A stretch of DNA of 64,000 nucleotides from Alphaproteobacteria bacterium (lineage in GTDB: Bacteria; Pseudomonadota; Alphaproteobacteria; Rhodospirillales; Rhodospirillaceae): positions 27,469-91,468 of the forward strand of contig JAURPI010000033.1 of NCBI GenBank assembly GCA_030835385.1, read 5' to 3'. The translations under genes and the position numbers were made by a program. Shown here one piece after another: positions 27,617-38,186 of the stretch. Position 1 is the first letter of the stretch, and each line of letters begins with the position of its first letter. The notes beneath the pieces were generated by a model that saw nothing but the letters and a program-made list of their open reading frames with translations, was not told the DNA's origin and ran no database searches.

Positions 27617-29494
27617 TCAAAGCCCCCAAAACGAGGGTGCGATGAATGAAAAAGCCAGCCAAACCACGAAAACAAGAGGTAGGCCCCCTCGGACAAAATC
27701 ACTGAACTGATACTGCCCCGGCCCCATCACAAGAAGGTTGGTCTGATATCCCATTGGAGTCGCAAATGAGCAGTTACACGCAAACAGGCATGTGACCGCA
27801 AATAGCCTAGGATCGATTCCTAAATTGGCCGCCAAACCCACGCCAATAGGCGTGAACAGAACCGCACAAGCATTGTTGCTCAGCACGTTAGTAAACAGCG
27901 CCACGACAAGAAAAAATACCGATAGCAGAACTGGGGGTGATGCGGAGCCAAATAGACCGACAAGGACATTGGCAAGATACGCGGCTCCGCCGGTCGCGGT
28001 CATAGCGGTACCCAATGCCAGTGATGTTCCAACCAGCAGATAGATCGTGCGGTCGATAGCACGCCCGGCCTGACGTAAATTCATACACCCGGTGAGTATC
28101 ATTGCCGTCGCAGCTGCAATGGCAGCTGTTGTTATACTGACGATACCGAGTGCGGCACAGCCAATCGATATGCCAAATATTGCGACGGCTCGTTTAGCAT
28201 GGGTTCGATTGGGAACAATGTCTTTCGTGCCCGATATTAACACCACATCGCGCTCAGGTCTCAGGGCCTCCAGTCGGTCTGGACGACCCTTTAACAGCAG
28301 CACATCGCCGGATTGCAGTCGAATATCTGTCATTCGGGCAGCAGACATTTGCGCGCGCCTCTGGATACCAAGAAAGATTGCCCGTTGGCTTTGCTGTAAC
28401 TCGAATTGTTCCAACGTCAGCCCGACCATTCTTGATGTCGGCGTAATCATTGCTTCCACCAACACAGTATCGCGACCTTCTGGTAATTCTTCTTGATCTG
28501 CCTCTGCAGCTTCCTCGTACTCTTTGACCCGGGTTTCCTGTAAATCCAGCCCATAGGGCAATGGTGGATGGAAGAGACCTTGGTGCCGACTAGCAATCTC
28601 AGTAAGCGCCTGTCGAGTTGCCGCAACTACGAATGTATCGCCGGCATGGATGGCATAATCATCAAAGGGAGGAAGAACAACTTTATCCCGCCGAAATATT
28701 GTCCTGACGGTCACACCAGGCAACGACTTAAAAGCGCCTGCTAAAGCCGACTCTCCCATGAGCCCAGAGTCAGCTGGCACCACAAACTGCGAGATGTAGT
28801 GACGCCCTACAGAAACATTGGACGACGCACCCTTACGCTCGGGCATGATGAGTGGAAGCACAAACAAGACGTAGAAAATAGCGATACCTGCGAGCATCAA
28901 ACCTAAGGGGGTGATCTCAAAAAACGTAAGGGGTCGTAGCCCTTGTTGGCTCATTGAACTGGAAATCAACAGATTGGTGCTCGAACCAACAAGCGTGGTC
29001 ATACCGCCAAGTATCGCCGCATAGGAAAGTGGCAACATTGTACGACTGGCTGACAATCCAGACTTTTGAGCAATCGACTGCAGAATGGGAATAAAAATTA
29101 GAACAATAGGCGTGTTGTTGAGGAACGCCGATAAGATCCCCACAAGCGCAAGCACCAAGGCCAACAGCAGAATATTGGGCAACCGCGTTCGGCTTATCAC
29201 GTTGCCCAAGCTTTCAAGGGCACCGGTTCTTACAATCCCCTCACCCACGACCAGGAGAGCCATAACGGCGATTAAAGCAGGATTTGAGAACCCCCCGAGC
29301 AAAACCTCTGCATTGAGAAGGTTTACGTCATACGTTCCAGTCAGCGGGACGATTTGAAAAAACAGAAGTAATATCGTCAGAACCAGAAGAGAACTGGCTT
29401 CCAAGGACAACCACTGGGTCACATAGAGTGTCAGCAGCATGACCGCGAGACCAAGAACGGTCCACATCTGTATGGTCGTCTCAAAGCCAGCCAT
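27617..29494 (-). CDS. SLC13/DASS-family anion permease with RCK_C (TrkA-C) domains
   Basis: The 625-residue protein has about eleven to twelve transmembrane helices in two halves and a central cytoplasmic insert (about residues 225-410) with two TrkA-C-type domains (GDTFVVAATRQ and GDVLLLKGR). Family signatures are FLNNTPIVLIFIP, VGSSTNLLIS and LSNNACAVLFTP. Such proteins carry sulfate, dicarboxylates or other anions with sodium; the substrate is not shown by sequence. The ATG directly follows the thiD stop (TAGATG), so the two are translated in tandem. Confidence 0.92.
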   Translation of the reverse strand: MAGFETTIQMWTVLGLAVMLLTLYVTQWLSLEASSLLVLTILLLFFQIVPLTGTYDVNLLNAEVLLGGFSNPALIAVMALLVVGEGIVRTGALESLGNVISRTRLPNILLLALVLALVGILSAFLNNTPIVLIFIPILQSIAQKSGLSASRTMLPLSYAAILGGMTTLVGSSTNLLISSSMSQQGLRPLTFFEITPLGLMLAGIAIFYVLFVLPLIMPERKGASSNVSVGRHYISQFVVPADSGLMGESALAGAFKSLPGVTVRTIFRRDKVVLPPFDDYAIHAGDTFVVAATRQALTEIASRHQGLFHPPLPYGLDLQETRVKEYEEAAEADQEELPEGRDTVLVEAMITPTSRMVGLTLEQFELQQSQRAIFLGIQRRAQMSAARMTDIRLQSGDVLLLKGRPDRLEALRPERDVVLISGTKDIVPNRTHAKRAVAIFGISIGCAALGIVSITTAAIAAATAMILTGCMNLRQAGRAIDRTIYLLVGTSLALGTAMTATGGAAYLANVLVGLFGSASPPVLLSVFFLVVALFTNVLSNNACAVLFTPIGVGLAANLGIDPRLFAVTCLFACNCSFATPMGYQTNLLVMGPGQYQFSDFVRGGLPLVFVVWLAFSFIAPSFWGL

Positions 29495-30334
29495 CTAAGA
29501 GGGTCGCACTATCTCGTTGCTCACGCCAGGTCTCATCGTGTGTCCATGATTGAGCGGACCATACCCCTTACCTAATCCTGGTGCAGTCTCGATTGCGGTG
29601 ATTACGAAATTCCGAGCACGCGCAACAGAATCAACAAGCGATAAGCCCTGAGCCAAACTGGTTGCAATCCCCGAAGCCAACGTACACCCCGTGCCATGCG
29701 TTGAGGTAGAATCAATTCGTGAGCTCTCGAAAGTCTGAATTTGATCCTCGGTTATCAGCATGTCGACAATGTGATCTCCCTCAAGGTGACCACCCTTTAA
29801 CAGAACAGCTTGCGCGCCCAGTTTCAGCAGATGACTTGCAGCCGCCTCCATATCAGCGACCGTCTTGACCTTTAGACCCGTTAGCACCTCTGCTTCGGGC
29901 AAATTCGGAGTGACGACAGCAGCGCCTGATACAAGTTTATTCTTCAGAAAAGCTACGGCGTCATCAGTGATAAGTGAATGCCCACCTTTTGCAACCATAA
30001 CCGGGTCAACAATGCGTGGAATATTTAGCCCCCATTTATCTAGCGCCGCCGCAATTGCAGCAATGACTTCAACAGACCCTAGCATCCCTGTCTTTATGAT
30101 GTCGGCACCAATGTCTTTCAGGATTGATTCTATCTGGGAGGACACAAATTGCGGCGGGACCGGCTGAACTCCGTGTACCCCTTTTGTGTTTTGGTCAGTA
30201 ATTGCGGTTACCGCGGTTGCTGCATACCCACCCAGAGCCGTAACAGTTTTTATATCGGCCTGTATACCGGCACCACCACCTGAGTCAGACCCTGCGACAA
30301 CAATAACTCGCCCGCGAAGCTGTAGCGCTGACAT
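29495..30334 (-). CDS. thiD: Hydroxymethylpyrimidine/phosphomethylpyrimidine kinase
   Basis: ThiD phosphorylates HMP and HMP-P in thiamine synthesis. The 279-residue ribokinase-like protein has the GSDSGGGAGIQAD start, VDPVMVAKGG and the ATP-site THGTGCTLASGIA with the catalytic base region near Gly-Thr-Gly-Cys. It lies 20 bases after glmM and directly before the SLC13 gene. No TPP riboswitch-like element is seen upstream. Confidence 0.95.
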   Translation of the reverse strand: MSALQLRGRVIVVAGSDSGGGAGIQADIKTVTALGGYAATAVTAITDQNTKGVHGVQPVPPQFVSSQIESILKDIGADIIKTGMLGSVEVIAAIAAALDKWGLNIPRIVDPVMVAKGGHSLITDDAVAFLKNKLVSGAAVVTPNLPEAEVLTGLKVKTVADMEAAASHLLKLGAQAVLLKGGHLEGDHIVDMLITEDQIQTFESSRIDSTSTHGTGCTLASGIATSLAQGLSLVDSVARARNFVITAIETAPGLGKGYGPLNHGHTMRPGVSNEIVRPS

Positions 30335-30354
30335 GATGATCTCACTCCGAGCCG

Positions 30355-31722
30355 CTATACCGCAGCTGCTTCAATAACGGCTGCAACACCCTCGACAACA
30401 GATTGCACTTCAGCTGCATCGTCTCCCTCTGCCATAACTCGGATTAGCGGTTCAGTTCCTGATTTACGGATAAGCAGCCGCCCTGAAGAATATAACCGCG
30501 CCTCAGCGTCAGCAATTGCGTCCTTTACAGATGAATGCTCAAGCAAATCTTGTGTACTTGTCGCTTCGTTGAATCGTACATTCTTAAGCAACTGAGGAAC
30601 AGGCTCGAACGAGTGCAGCAGCGCACTGGCAGGTTTACCACTCTCAACGAGAGCTGCCAACAACTGCAATCCGGCCATCAATCCGTCTCCCGTTGTAGCG
30701 TGGCGCCCTAAAATAATGTGACCAGACTGTTCACCACCAAGATTGAAGCCACCCTCTTCCATCCTAGCAGACACATACCGATCCCCGACTTGGGTTCGTT
30801 GTAAATCTAGACCGAGGCTTTTCAAATACCTTTCTAGTCCCAGATTGCTCATCACGGTTGAAACGACGCTATTACCCTCAAGTTCACCAGATTTCTGCCA
30901 GCGATGAGCTATCGCCGCTAAGATTTGGTCGCCATCAACGATATTTCCAAGCTCATCACAAACGACGATCCGATCAGCGTCCCCGTCCAGAGCCATACCA
31001 AAATCTGCTCCGGCCTCTTTAACTTTTTCGGCCATCTGCTCTGGGTGAAGTGATCCGCAGTCTTTGTTGATGTTGAAGCCGTTTGGATCAACGCCGAGAG
31101 GGACAACGTCCGCCCCCAGTTCCCACAACACTGCGGGTGCCACTTTGTAAGCGGCACCATGCGCACAATCGACGACGATCTTTAGGCCGTTCAGACGAAG
31201 TTTGCGGGGGAACGTGTTTTTTACGAACTCGATATAGCGAACTGCACCAGTGCCATTATCAAGTCTTTGCGCTCGCCCTAATTCACTTGCACCGGCACGA
31301 AGACTTTCCGTGCCGTTCGCCATGAGAGATTCAATTTCAGCCTCAATTTCGTCGGAGAGCTTAAATCCATCGGGGCCGAAAAGCTTGATTCCGTTGTCCT
31401 CAAAAGCATTGTGTGAGGCAGAGAGCATGACCCCAATATCGCAACGCAATGAACGCGCAAGCATTGCTATACCTGGAGTAGGAATCGGACCAACTAAAAT
31501 TACATCCATACCGACCGAGATAAACCCGGCGGTTAATGCTGGCTCAAGCATATAACCCGATAGCCGAGTGTCCTTACCTATGACAACGGTGTGCCGATGA
31601 TCGCCACGGGTAAACTTGTGCCCAGCCGCCATACCAAGCGTGAGAGCCATATCGGCCGTCATGGGGTCTTGGTTTGCGGTACCCCGCACACCATCGGTCC
31701 CGAACAGTTTATTCACTGTCAT
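30355..31722 (-). CDS. glmM: Phosphoglucosamine mutase
   Basis: GlmM converts glucosamine-6-phosphate to glucosamine-1-phosphate for peptidoglycan and LPS precursors. The 455-residue protein has the active-site phosphoserine in [12 protein letters not shown] (Ser103), the Mg-binding DGDADR loop and the sugar loop GGEQSGH. The C-terminal [11 protein letters not shown] phosphate-binding loop is present. It follows folP on the same strand after a 73-base gap, the folP-glmM order common in bacteria. Confidence 0.97.
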   Translation of the reverse strand: MTVNKLFGTDGVRGTANQDPMTADMALTLGMAAGHKFTRGDHRHTVVIGKDTRLSGYMLEPALTAGFISVGMDVILVGPIPTPGIAMLARSLRCDIGVMLSASHNAFEDNGIKLFGPDGFKLSDEIEAEIESLMANGTESLRAGASELGRAQRLDNGTGAVRYIEFVKNTFPRKLRLNGLKIVVDCAHGAAYKVAPAVLWELGADVVPLGVDPNGFNINKDCGSLHPEQMAEKVKEAGADFGMALDGDADRIVVCDELGNIVDGDQILAAIAHRWQKSGELEGNSVVSTVMSNLGLERYLKSLGLDLQRTQVGDRYVSARMEEGGFNLGGEQSGHIILGRHATTGDGLMAGLQLLAALVESGKPASALLHSFEPVPQLLKNVRFNEATSTQDLLEHSSVKDAIADAEARLYSSGRLLIRKSGTEPLIRVMAEGDDAAEVQSVVEGVAAVIEAAAV

Positions 31723-31795
31723 TGTGCCGACCCTCTCACTTTTCTACTACCGGACTAAGATTATATGCTTTTCATGGCCTATGGGGTCCGTTCAA

Positions 31796-32935
31796 TCAAG
31801 TTATCTCGGCATTTCCGGCTTGATACTGCCATATCTGAAGTGCTTGGCGGGTATCGGCAACGTCATGCACTCTCAAGATTCCCACCCCCTGCGCTGCAGC
31901 CGCAAGCGCGGCAGCAATGGACCCTGCTCCCCGCGCTTTCGGATCCTTCTCATCGGCCAACCGGCCAATAAAACTCTTTCGAGATGCGCCGAACATAAGG
32001 GCACATCCGATCCCATGGAAAGCAGCTAAAGAGTTGATGATCTCAATGTTGTGACGATCGGTCTTCCCAAATCCGATTCCGGGATCGATACAAATGGATT
32101 CAATTTTAATTCCGGATTTAAGGCAGCTCTCAACGCGGTTTGACAAGTAGTCGAACACATCTGCGACGGTGTCATCATAGTTTGGTGATTGCTGCATGTT
32201 TTGAGGTTCACCTTGCATGTGCATGAGGATGACATCCGCCTCATGCTCAACTGCGACCTTCACAGCATTTGGGTCGCTCGACAGAGCCGTGACATCGTTG
32301 ATGATTTTCGCACCGGCTGAGACAGCAGCAGACATTGTTGAAGCGTTGCGCGTGTCAATCGACACCAACAAACCCCTCTGCGCTAAAGCGGCAATCACCG
32401 GAACGACCCGTTGCTGTTCTGTATCTGCATCAACACGCTGTGCACCAGGACGCGTAGACTCTCCGCCCACGTCAAGTATGTCTGCTCCGGCTTCAGCAAG
32501 TGTTATGGCGTGCTGCACAGCCTTCTCTGTTGTTGCGTGATCACCGCCGTCGGAAAAACTGTCAGGCGTTACATTAATCACACCCATGATGGCCTGCTTA
32601 CCAGATGTAAAACCGGCAAAAGGTTGTCGTGCTCTTGACATCGCATCGAGCAATGTCGCTAGTCGCTCTTTTGCATGACTAGGGAGAACATGACGCCATG
32701 GATCGAATGCCGTAACAGACGCGGCGACTCTTTTTGCAGTCCCATTCTCACGAATTATGAGTTCCACAGCCGCAAACGCTAAATCATTACCGAGCAACGG
32801 TAACGCGTGGCCATTTGCGATTAGGGATGCAGCAGTATCACCCGACGCTATAGCGCGAGGGATACAATACAAATTTGATCCGGTTGTATCGCTTAAGGAA
32901 TTGGGCGGCGGTAGTCCGGCGACAATTTGCGTCAC
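31796..32935 (-). CDS. folP: Dihydropteroate synthase, with N-terminal extension
   Basis: FolP condenses para-aminobenzoate with 6-hydroxymethyl-dihydropterin diphosphate. The catalytic barrel occupies about residues 110-370 and has [26 protein letters not shown] and the DPGIGFGKT loop. An N-terminal region of about 110 residues precedes it, making the protein 379 residues against about 280 for many homologues; longer forms occur in alphaproteobacteria. Its ATG overlaps the ftsH stop (ATGA), and it leads into glmM. Confidence 0.94.
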   Translation of the reverse strand: MTQIVAGLPPPNSLSDTTGSNLYCIPRAIASGDTAASLIANGHALPLLGNDLAFAAVELIIRENGTAKRVAASVTAFDPWRHVLPSHAKERLATLLDAMSRARQPFAGFTSGKQAIMGVINVTPDSFSDGGDHATTEKAVQHAITLAEAGADILDVGGESTRPGAQRVDADTEQQRVVPVIAALAQRGLLVSIDTRNASTMSAAVSAGAKIINDVTALSSDPNAVKVAVEHEADVILMHMQGEPQNMQQSPNYDDTVADVFDYLSNRVESCLKSGIKIESICIDPGIGFGKTDRHNIEIINSLAAFHGIGCALMFGASRKSFIGRLADEKDPKARGAGSIAAALAAAAQGVGILRVHDVADTRQALQIWQYQAGNAEIT

Positions 32936-34869
32936 GTGTTGGGTTGCGGTTCCGGCTCTGGACCCAGGCCACCAGAGTCTGGCTCCTCGCCACCGCTATC
33001 CGTCGTCGGCACAGATGTTCGCCGACCCGGTGGGCGTGGACGTTTCGTTGGCTTGTCAGACTTATCTATGCTTTCACCACGCAACAAAGCATCAATCTCT
33101 TCACGGGATAAGGTTTCATACTCAAGAAGCCCCTTGGCAACGACTTCAAGATCATCCTTATGGTCGTCAAGAATTTTACGGGCGGTCTTTTCACCCTCTT
33201 CGACAAACCGTCGCACTTCTTGGTCAATGAGTTCCGCAGTTGCATCGGAAACATTCTTTTGCTGGGAAACGGAATGTCCCAGAAACACCTCTTCTTGGTC
33301 CGCGTTGTAACGTAACGGCCCAAGTTTTTCTGAGAACCCGAACTCTGTAACCATGCGCCTGGCAATGTCTGTTGCCCGCTTTAGATCGTCAGATGCTCCG
33401 GTGGTAATATATTCTTCGCCAAAGATCATTTCCTCAGCCACACGACCGCCAAACAAACTGGCAATCATGGCTTTCAATTCCATTTGCGACTGACTGTACT
33501 TATCTCGTTCAGGCAGGAACATCGTCACACCCAGGGCGCGACCACGCGGAATAATCGTTACTTTGTGCAGCGGTTCATGACCCTCTGCATGCATCATGAT
33601 CAAGGCATGCCCAGCCTCATGATACGCCGTCAATTTCTTTTCATCTTCGGTCATAACCATGGACCGGCGCTCTGCGCCCATCATGACTTTGTCTTTCGCC
33701 TCTTCAAACTCATGCATGGTTACGACGCGTTTCGCTTTACGCGCAGCTAGCAAAGCGGCTTCATTGACGAGGTTTGCTAAATCGGCGCCTGAGAATCCGG
33801 GCGTACCTCTTGCAATCACCTTTAAGTCAACATCAGGTGAAATAGGCGTTTTGCGAGTATGCACTTTGAGGATTTTTTCGCGACCCATGATATCTGGATT
33901 GGGCACAACAACTTGCCGGTCAAAACGGCCGGGCCTTAGCAGCGCCGGGTCCAGCACATCAGGCCGGTTCGTCGCAGCGATAAGGATCACGCCCTCATTC
34001 GCTTCAAACCCATCCATTTCTACCAATAACTGATTCAGTGTTTGCTCACGTTCGTCATTGCCACCACCCAGGCCTGCACCACGATGACGACCAACCGCAT
34101 CTATTTCGTCGATGAAAATTATACACGGTGCATTCTTCTTACCTTGTTCAAACATATCGCGAACACGGCTGGCACCAACTCCGACAAACATTTCGACGAA
34201 ATCGGAACCGGAAATCGTAAAGAAAGGAACATTGGCTTCTCCGGCGATGGACCGAGCAAGCAACGTTTTACCTGTCCCTGGGGGCCCAACCAAAAGGACA
34301 CCTTTTGGAATTTTTCCGCCAAGCCGCTGAAACTTTGCTGGATCGCGAAGAAACTCTACAACTTCTTCTAGTTCCTGTTTCGCCTCATCGATTCCAGCCA
34401 CATCTTCAAAAGTGACGCGGCCTTGCTTTTCAGTCAGCAGCTTCGCTCGGGATTTTCCGAATCCCATCGCCTTGCCGCCGCCGCCCTGCATTTGACGCAT
34501 AAAGAAAATCCATACGCCAATTAAGAGCAGCATGGGGAACCAAGAGATGAGGATGCTCCATAGCGTTGTTTCGCCGTCTGACTGTGGCACCGCTTTTATG
34601 TCGACGCCGTTGGATCGAAGCGCCGGAACAAGAGATGGGTCTTCGGGCGCGTAAGTGCGGAATTGCGTTCCGTCACGCGTCTTGCCGGAAATATTATTGC
34701 CTTGAATTGTAACGCTGTTGATCTCATTGCCTTCAACCGACGCCATAAACTCGGTGAAGGACATCTCACGGCTTTGCGTGCGCGACGTTGGCGCCTGAAA
34801 AAGATTAAACAGGGCAACGATCAAAATCAGGATAATGACCCAGAGAACTAAATTACGGCTAATATTCAC
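32932..34869 (-). CDS. ftsH: ATP-dependent zinc metalloprotease FtsH
   Basis: FtsH is the membrane-anchored AAA+ protease that degrades sigma-32, LpxC-type and damaged membrane proteins. The 645-residue product starts at GTG 34867-34869, with AAGGGATTAG upstream; the open frame beyond is not needed. Two transmembrane helices lie at about 8-24 and 103-124, Walker A GPPGTGKT at 195-202, the SRH with RPGRFDR, and the zinc site HEAGH at 417-421. A proline-rich tail follows. The stop overlaps folP. Confidence 0.97.
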   Translation of the reverse strand: MNISRNLVLWVIILILIVALFNLFQAPTSRTQSREMSFTEFMASVEGNEINSVTIQGNNISGKTRDGTQFRTYAPEDPSLVPALRSNGVDIKAVPQSDGETTLWSILISWFPMLLLIGVWIFFMRQMQGGGGKAMGFGKSRAKLLTEKQGRVTFEDVAGIDEAKQELEEVVEFLRDPAKFQRLGGKIPKGVLLVGPPGTGKTLLARSIAGEANVPFFTISGSDFVEMFVGVGASRVRDMFEQGKKNAPCIIFIDEIDAVGRHRGAGLGGGNDEREQTLNQLLVEMDGFEANEGVILIAATNRPDVLDPALLRPGRFDRQVVVPNPDIMGREKILKVHTRKTPISPDVDLKVIARGTPGFSGADLANLVNEAALLAARKAKRVVTMHEFEEAKDKVMMGAERRSMVMTEDEKKLTAYHEAGHALIMMHAEGHEPLHKVTIIPRGRALGVTMFLPERDKYSQSQMELKAMIASLFGGRVAEEMIFGEEYITTGASDDLKRATDIARRMVTEFGFSEKLGPLRYNADQEEVFLGHSVSQQKNVSDATAELIDQEVRRFVEEGEKTARKILDDHKDDLEVVAKGLLEYETLSREEIDALLRGESIDKSDKPTKRPRPPGRRTSVPTTDSGGEEPDSGGLGPEPEPQPNT

Positions 34870-35072
34870 ACCTAATCCCTTGTTCTTTCGACACGCTGGG
34901 CGTTCCGAAGAACAACACTGCACCCAGCACTTTTGCGCCTTTATGTCCTAATTAAATAGGGCGCGCACCCAATAACGCAAGCCGACATAAGCATTCTAAT
35001 CCGGCCTACTCGCCCGTGCGGTCTAACAGATTTCAATCACTAACTTCAGGTTCGTCTAAAACCCCCAGAATT

Positions 35073-36110
35073 TCAACGTTTTCTCTGCTCAACGGAGACC
35101 TCTAAGTGTATGCCTTTCATCCTGAGCTGACAGCCATGTAAAGTTCGATCTGACCATTCTTTGTCGGTTAATGCCGCGTATACACCCAATAAACTTTCGA
35201 ACCGCGGCGGATATTCAGCGCCAGAGACACAACTCAAACAGCGTGCCAAACAGCGCAGCCCAACCTCTTCCGGTGCAGCCATTACCGCCGATACATTAAG
35301 GTTAATTACTCCATTCCCTTCCTGACGTGACGCGACGTCGAGTAATTCATCAACGGCAGAATTAATGGCGCTTTTCGCACGTGCCATGTGATCAACGGTC
35401 TTAAGGAGGCGATCTCGGCTCAGCCCTTCCTGCTCCAGAGCTGCCATTATCTTGCGAAGTCGCACACGGGCAGACGCATCGCTACTGTTGCTTGGATCAT
35501 CGACCCAAACTTGACCTTTCTTTGCGCATGTCGCGATGAGATCTGCCTTCGTTACTCTTAAGAGAGGACGTAAGATGCGAACATCTTTTCTGATCGATTC
35601 AGGAGCGATTGCGGCAAGACCATCGACACCTGACCCACGGACCAATCTGTACAAAAAGGTTTCTGCCTGATCATCAGCATGGTGCGCTGTCATTAGGGCA
35701 TCGATGTTGTTCTTCTGACACCACTCACATAATAGGCTGAAACGGGCATCCCGCGCCGCCGTTTGCGGGCTCCGATCGAGGCTCTTTACTGTCGCGCCCT
35801 GCTCCCAAATTAGGGTCTCATGCGCCATCTCAAGGTCAGCGAGCCACATCGAGACCTGTTGAGCTTCCTCCCGCGCTTCAGGACGTAAGCGATGGTCAAC
35901 GGTTAGGCCGACGACACTCAAACCTCGGGAACTAGCCCATTCCTTAGCCAAGTGACACAAGGCCATGCTGTCGGGTCCACCTGATACCGCGACGGCAATA
36001 CGTGACCCAGTTTCGAATGAACCAAGGTCATCCATGAGAACCGCAAAGGCGCTTGAAGAAACTGGTGACCCCGTGTCTGGGCTACCCGGATCTGCGATTA
36101 CAGATGGCAT
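35073..36110 (-). CDS. tilS: tRNA(Ile)-lysidine synthetase
   Basis: TilS changes the C34 of the AUA-reading tRNA-Ile to lysidine. The 345-residue protein has the N-terminal PP-loop ATPase with AVSGGPDSMAL, then HHADDQAETFLYRLVRGSG and GVDGLAAI. It is shorter than the E. coli enzyme and lacks the long C-terminal domains, as in many alphaproteobacteria. It lies three bases after cpoB and upstream of ftsH, the usual order. Confidence 0.93.
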   Translation of the reverse strand: MPSVIADPGSPDTGSPVSSSAFAVLMDDLGSFETGSRIAVAVSGGPDSMALCHLAKEWASSRGLSVVGLTVDHRLRPEAREEAQQVSMWLADLEMAHETLIWEQGATVKSLDRSPQTAARDARFSLLCEWCQKNNIDALMTAHHADDQAETFLYRLVRGSGVDGLAAIAPESIRKDVRILRPLLRVTKADLIATCAKKGQVWVDDPSNSSDASARVRLRKIMAALEQEGLSRDRLLKTVDHMARAKSAINSAVDELLDVASRQEGNGVINLNVSAVMAAPEEVGLRCLARCLSCVSGAEYPPRFESLLGVYAALTDKEWSDRTLHGCQLRMKGIHLEVSVEQRKR

Positions 36111-36113
36111 GAG

Positions 36114-37382
36114 CTAGGCACACTTAAGTCGCGCTCGCTCCGTTTGAGCACGACGACGGATCGTATCGTTCGCCGAAGGGTACTCCGTAGCGAGACGTGT
36201 GAGCGCCGTGCAGGCGCCATCGGTTTGACCGAGACGGGCCATCGACAGACCTAACTTCAAGAGATTGTCCGGTCCCTTTGTGCTGCTTGGATAGGTTTGG
36301 TAACCGGACAAAAACTCAACAGCGGCTTGCTCAAAATCGCCTCGCACGTAGTACGTCTCGCCGAGCCAATACTGAGCGTTTCCGGCTAGATCATCAGTGC
36401 GATTAGCCTCGAGGAAAAGGCGCAACGCTCTCTCGGCGCGAGCATAGTCGGCCTGGCGAAGAATATTGAAGGCGTAGTCATACTGCTCCTTCGGGGATCC
36501 GACGGGTAACGCCGTAAAATCTGTAGTCGGATCAGGAGCGGTTCCAATTCGTGCTGTTGCCACAGGACCGGGTGTGGGTGCCGCTTGAATACTCGGAGGC
36601 GTGTCAGGAAGTGCTTGAGGTGGAACTGGAGCTGGCGCCATTTGCGATCCTGGCGCCGGAGGTAAAGCAGCGCCGTCCGCGTCTGTGCGAAGGACACCAA
36701 ATGTATTGCCCTGATTAACCGGACCAGGCTGTGCAGGCGCCGTCAGAACTGCCCCAGGAGCAACCTCTGTCGTCACACTCGTCGGCACACCTGGTGCAAC
36801 TGTTTGCGGCTGAGGCTGCACAGGTGCAGACATCGGCATATCCAGGTCTGGAGCTAATCTGGTGGCTTGAGAAACACTCGGTTGTGCCTGAACCACTGGT
36901 GTTGAAACAGTGGGCGTAGGTGGTGAAGTTGATAAACTAATTCGTTGTGCGGGGGCAGCCACAGCTGATGAAACACCCGCTGCCTGCTCTAACACAGCCA
37001 ATCGATAAGATACGTCGTTCGACATCTGCTGCAATACAGCGCGCATTCGTGTGACTTCAAAGCGAGTCTCTTCTACTTGGCCTGTCAATGTCTCAACCAG
37101 GCGTTCTAATTGTTGGACCCGCAATTGAATTCGGCTTGCGACATCAGTGGGGATGGCCTGTTCTACTGATCCTGTGTTCACGGGAGCAGTTGGCGTTTGG
37201 ATCTTGCTTCCCATAGCGCCCTGAAGATTTTGAATCTGGCGCTCAAGTTGCCCAAGGCGCTCGTTCATAACCCTCATATCAAGCGAAGTTTGAGCAACCG
37301 CGTAGGACATTGGCACGAACAACAGGAAGACAGGCGACACGCGCCCAAGAAGTTTAGACAGCTGAAAAATATTTAGGATCAT
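36114..37382 (-). CDS. cpoB: Cell division coordinator CpoB (tol-pal system protein YbgF)
   Basis: CpoB works with TolA and PBP1B to link outer-membrane constriction with septal peptidoglycan synthesis. The 422-residue protein has a signal peptide (about residues 1-30), an N-terminal coiled coil that trimerises (MRVMNERLGQLERQIQNLQG is its start), a long Pro/Ala-rich linker (about 150-280), and a C-terminal TPR domain beginning near SPKEQYDYAFNILRQADYAR. The linker is longer than in E. coli. It follows pal after two hairpins. Confidence 0.92.
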   Translation of the reverse strand: MILNIFQLSKLLGRVSPVFLLFVPMSYAVAQTSLDMRVMNERLGQLERQIQNLQGAMGSKIQTPTAPVNTGSVEQAIPTDVASRIQLRVQQLERLVETLTGQVEETRFEVTRMRAVLQQMSNDVSYRLAVLEQAAGVSSAVAAPAQRISLSTSPPTPTVSTPVVQAQPSVSQATRLAPDLDMPMSAPVQPQPQTVAPGVPTSVTTEVAPGAVLTAPAQPGPVNQGNTFGVLRTDADGAALPPAPGSQMAPAPVPPQALPDTPPSIQAAPTPGPVATARIGTAPDPTTDFTALPVGSPKEQYDYAFNILRQADYARAERALRLFLEANRTDDLAGNAQYWLGETYYVRGDFEQAAVEFLSGYQTYPSSTKGPDNLLKLGLSMARLGQTDGACTALTRLATEYPSANDTIRRRAQTERARLKCA

Positions 37383-37443
37383 GGCGCAACAACTTACCTA
37401 GTGACGCACGCGTCTTACCGCGGACGCACGGCAGAAATAAGGC

Positions 37444-37479
37444 AAACGGCGGCTCCTGCAAAGCAGAGCGCCGCCGTTT
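37444..37479 (-). terminator. Strong hairpin between pal and cpoB, second of two
   Basis: A 10-bp perfect stem (AAACGGCGGC with GCCGCCGTTT) has a 16-base loop region containing a further CTGC/GCAG pairing. It lies in the 141-base gap after pal. On the minus strand only a modest U-rich tail (TTATTTC) follows, so it may lower rather than stop readthrough into cpoB. Confidence 0.55.
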
Positions 37480-37492
37480 TAATACTCAAGCT

Positions 37493-37515
37493 CGAAAGCC
37501 AACCAGCGGCTTTCG
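37493..37515 (-). terminator. Hairpin just after pal, first of two
   Basis: An 8-bp perfect stem (CGAAAGCC with GGCTTTCG) has a 7-base loop and begins nine bases after the pal stop. No clear U-tract follows, so it may act with the next hairpin or protect the 3' end of the pal message. Confidence 0.45.
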
Positions 37516-37523
37516 ATCAGAAT

Positions 37524-38018
37524 TTACTGTACGACAGAAACGCCGCGACGGTTCCGGCTCCAGCAGTCATCGCTTGAAGCAACACATACTGGGCGTTCTT
37601 TACCGTAAGAGATTGTCCGAACACGACTTGGCGCAACACCTAAGGAAACCAAGTAATCCTTTACGGCGTTGGCACGGCGCTCGCCGAGGCCAAGATTGTA
37701 TTCGCGTGTTCCGCGCTCGTCACAGTGTCCTTCGACAACAATGGACTGTGAGGGATTTTGACCCAACCAAGATGCTTGACCACGGAGTGTCGCTTGAGCG
37801 GCGGCATTAAGGTTGTATTCATCGAGACCAAAATACACACCATTACCAACCACTTGGTTAAAGTATTCAGCTGAATTCATCGCTGGACCAGTCGGAGCAG
37901 ACGATGCAGCAGGTGCTGGCTCACTAGAGGACATATCTGAACTCATGTCGTCTTTTTTGGCTGCACAGGCAGCTAAAAAAGCAAGTGCGGCGACTGCGGT
38001 GGTAAAACGGACCATCAT
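37524..38018 (-). CDS. pal: Peptidoglycan-associated lipoprotein Pal
   Basis: Pal is the outer-membrane lipoprotein that binds peptidoglycan and TolB or TolA. The 164-residue product has a lipobox LAAC with the lipidated Cys18, a short disordered segment rich in Ser/Ala/Pro, and the OmpA-like domain with VVEGHCDERGTREYNLGLGERRA, of which the GHCDERGT block binds diaminopimelate. It sits at the end of the tolQRAB run, and two hairpins separate it from cpoB. Confidence 0.97.
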   Translation of the reverse strand: MMVRFTTAVAALAFLAACAAKKDDMSSDMSSSEPAPAASSAPTGPAMNSAEYFNQVVGNGVYFGLDEYNLNAAAQATLRGQASWLGQNPSQSIVVEGHCDERGTREYNLGLGERRANAVKDYLVSLGVAPSRVRTISYGKERPVCVASSDDCWSRNRRGVSVVQ

Positions 38019-38186
38019 TTTATTTATTCCCCTTCGGTCACAAGACTGACGTAACTATGCACAAAACGGCTATTTTCCGCACCTCTTTTATCAGGTGCAT
38101 GGCGGGACGCAAGGTATTCCCTTAGCCGCTACCGCAATAAAAACACGCGAGAAAGGGTTTGGTTTCAATTTTTTAAGTGTGTTTGC

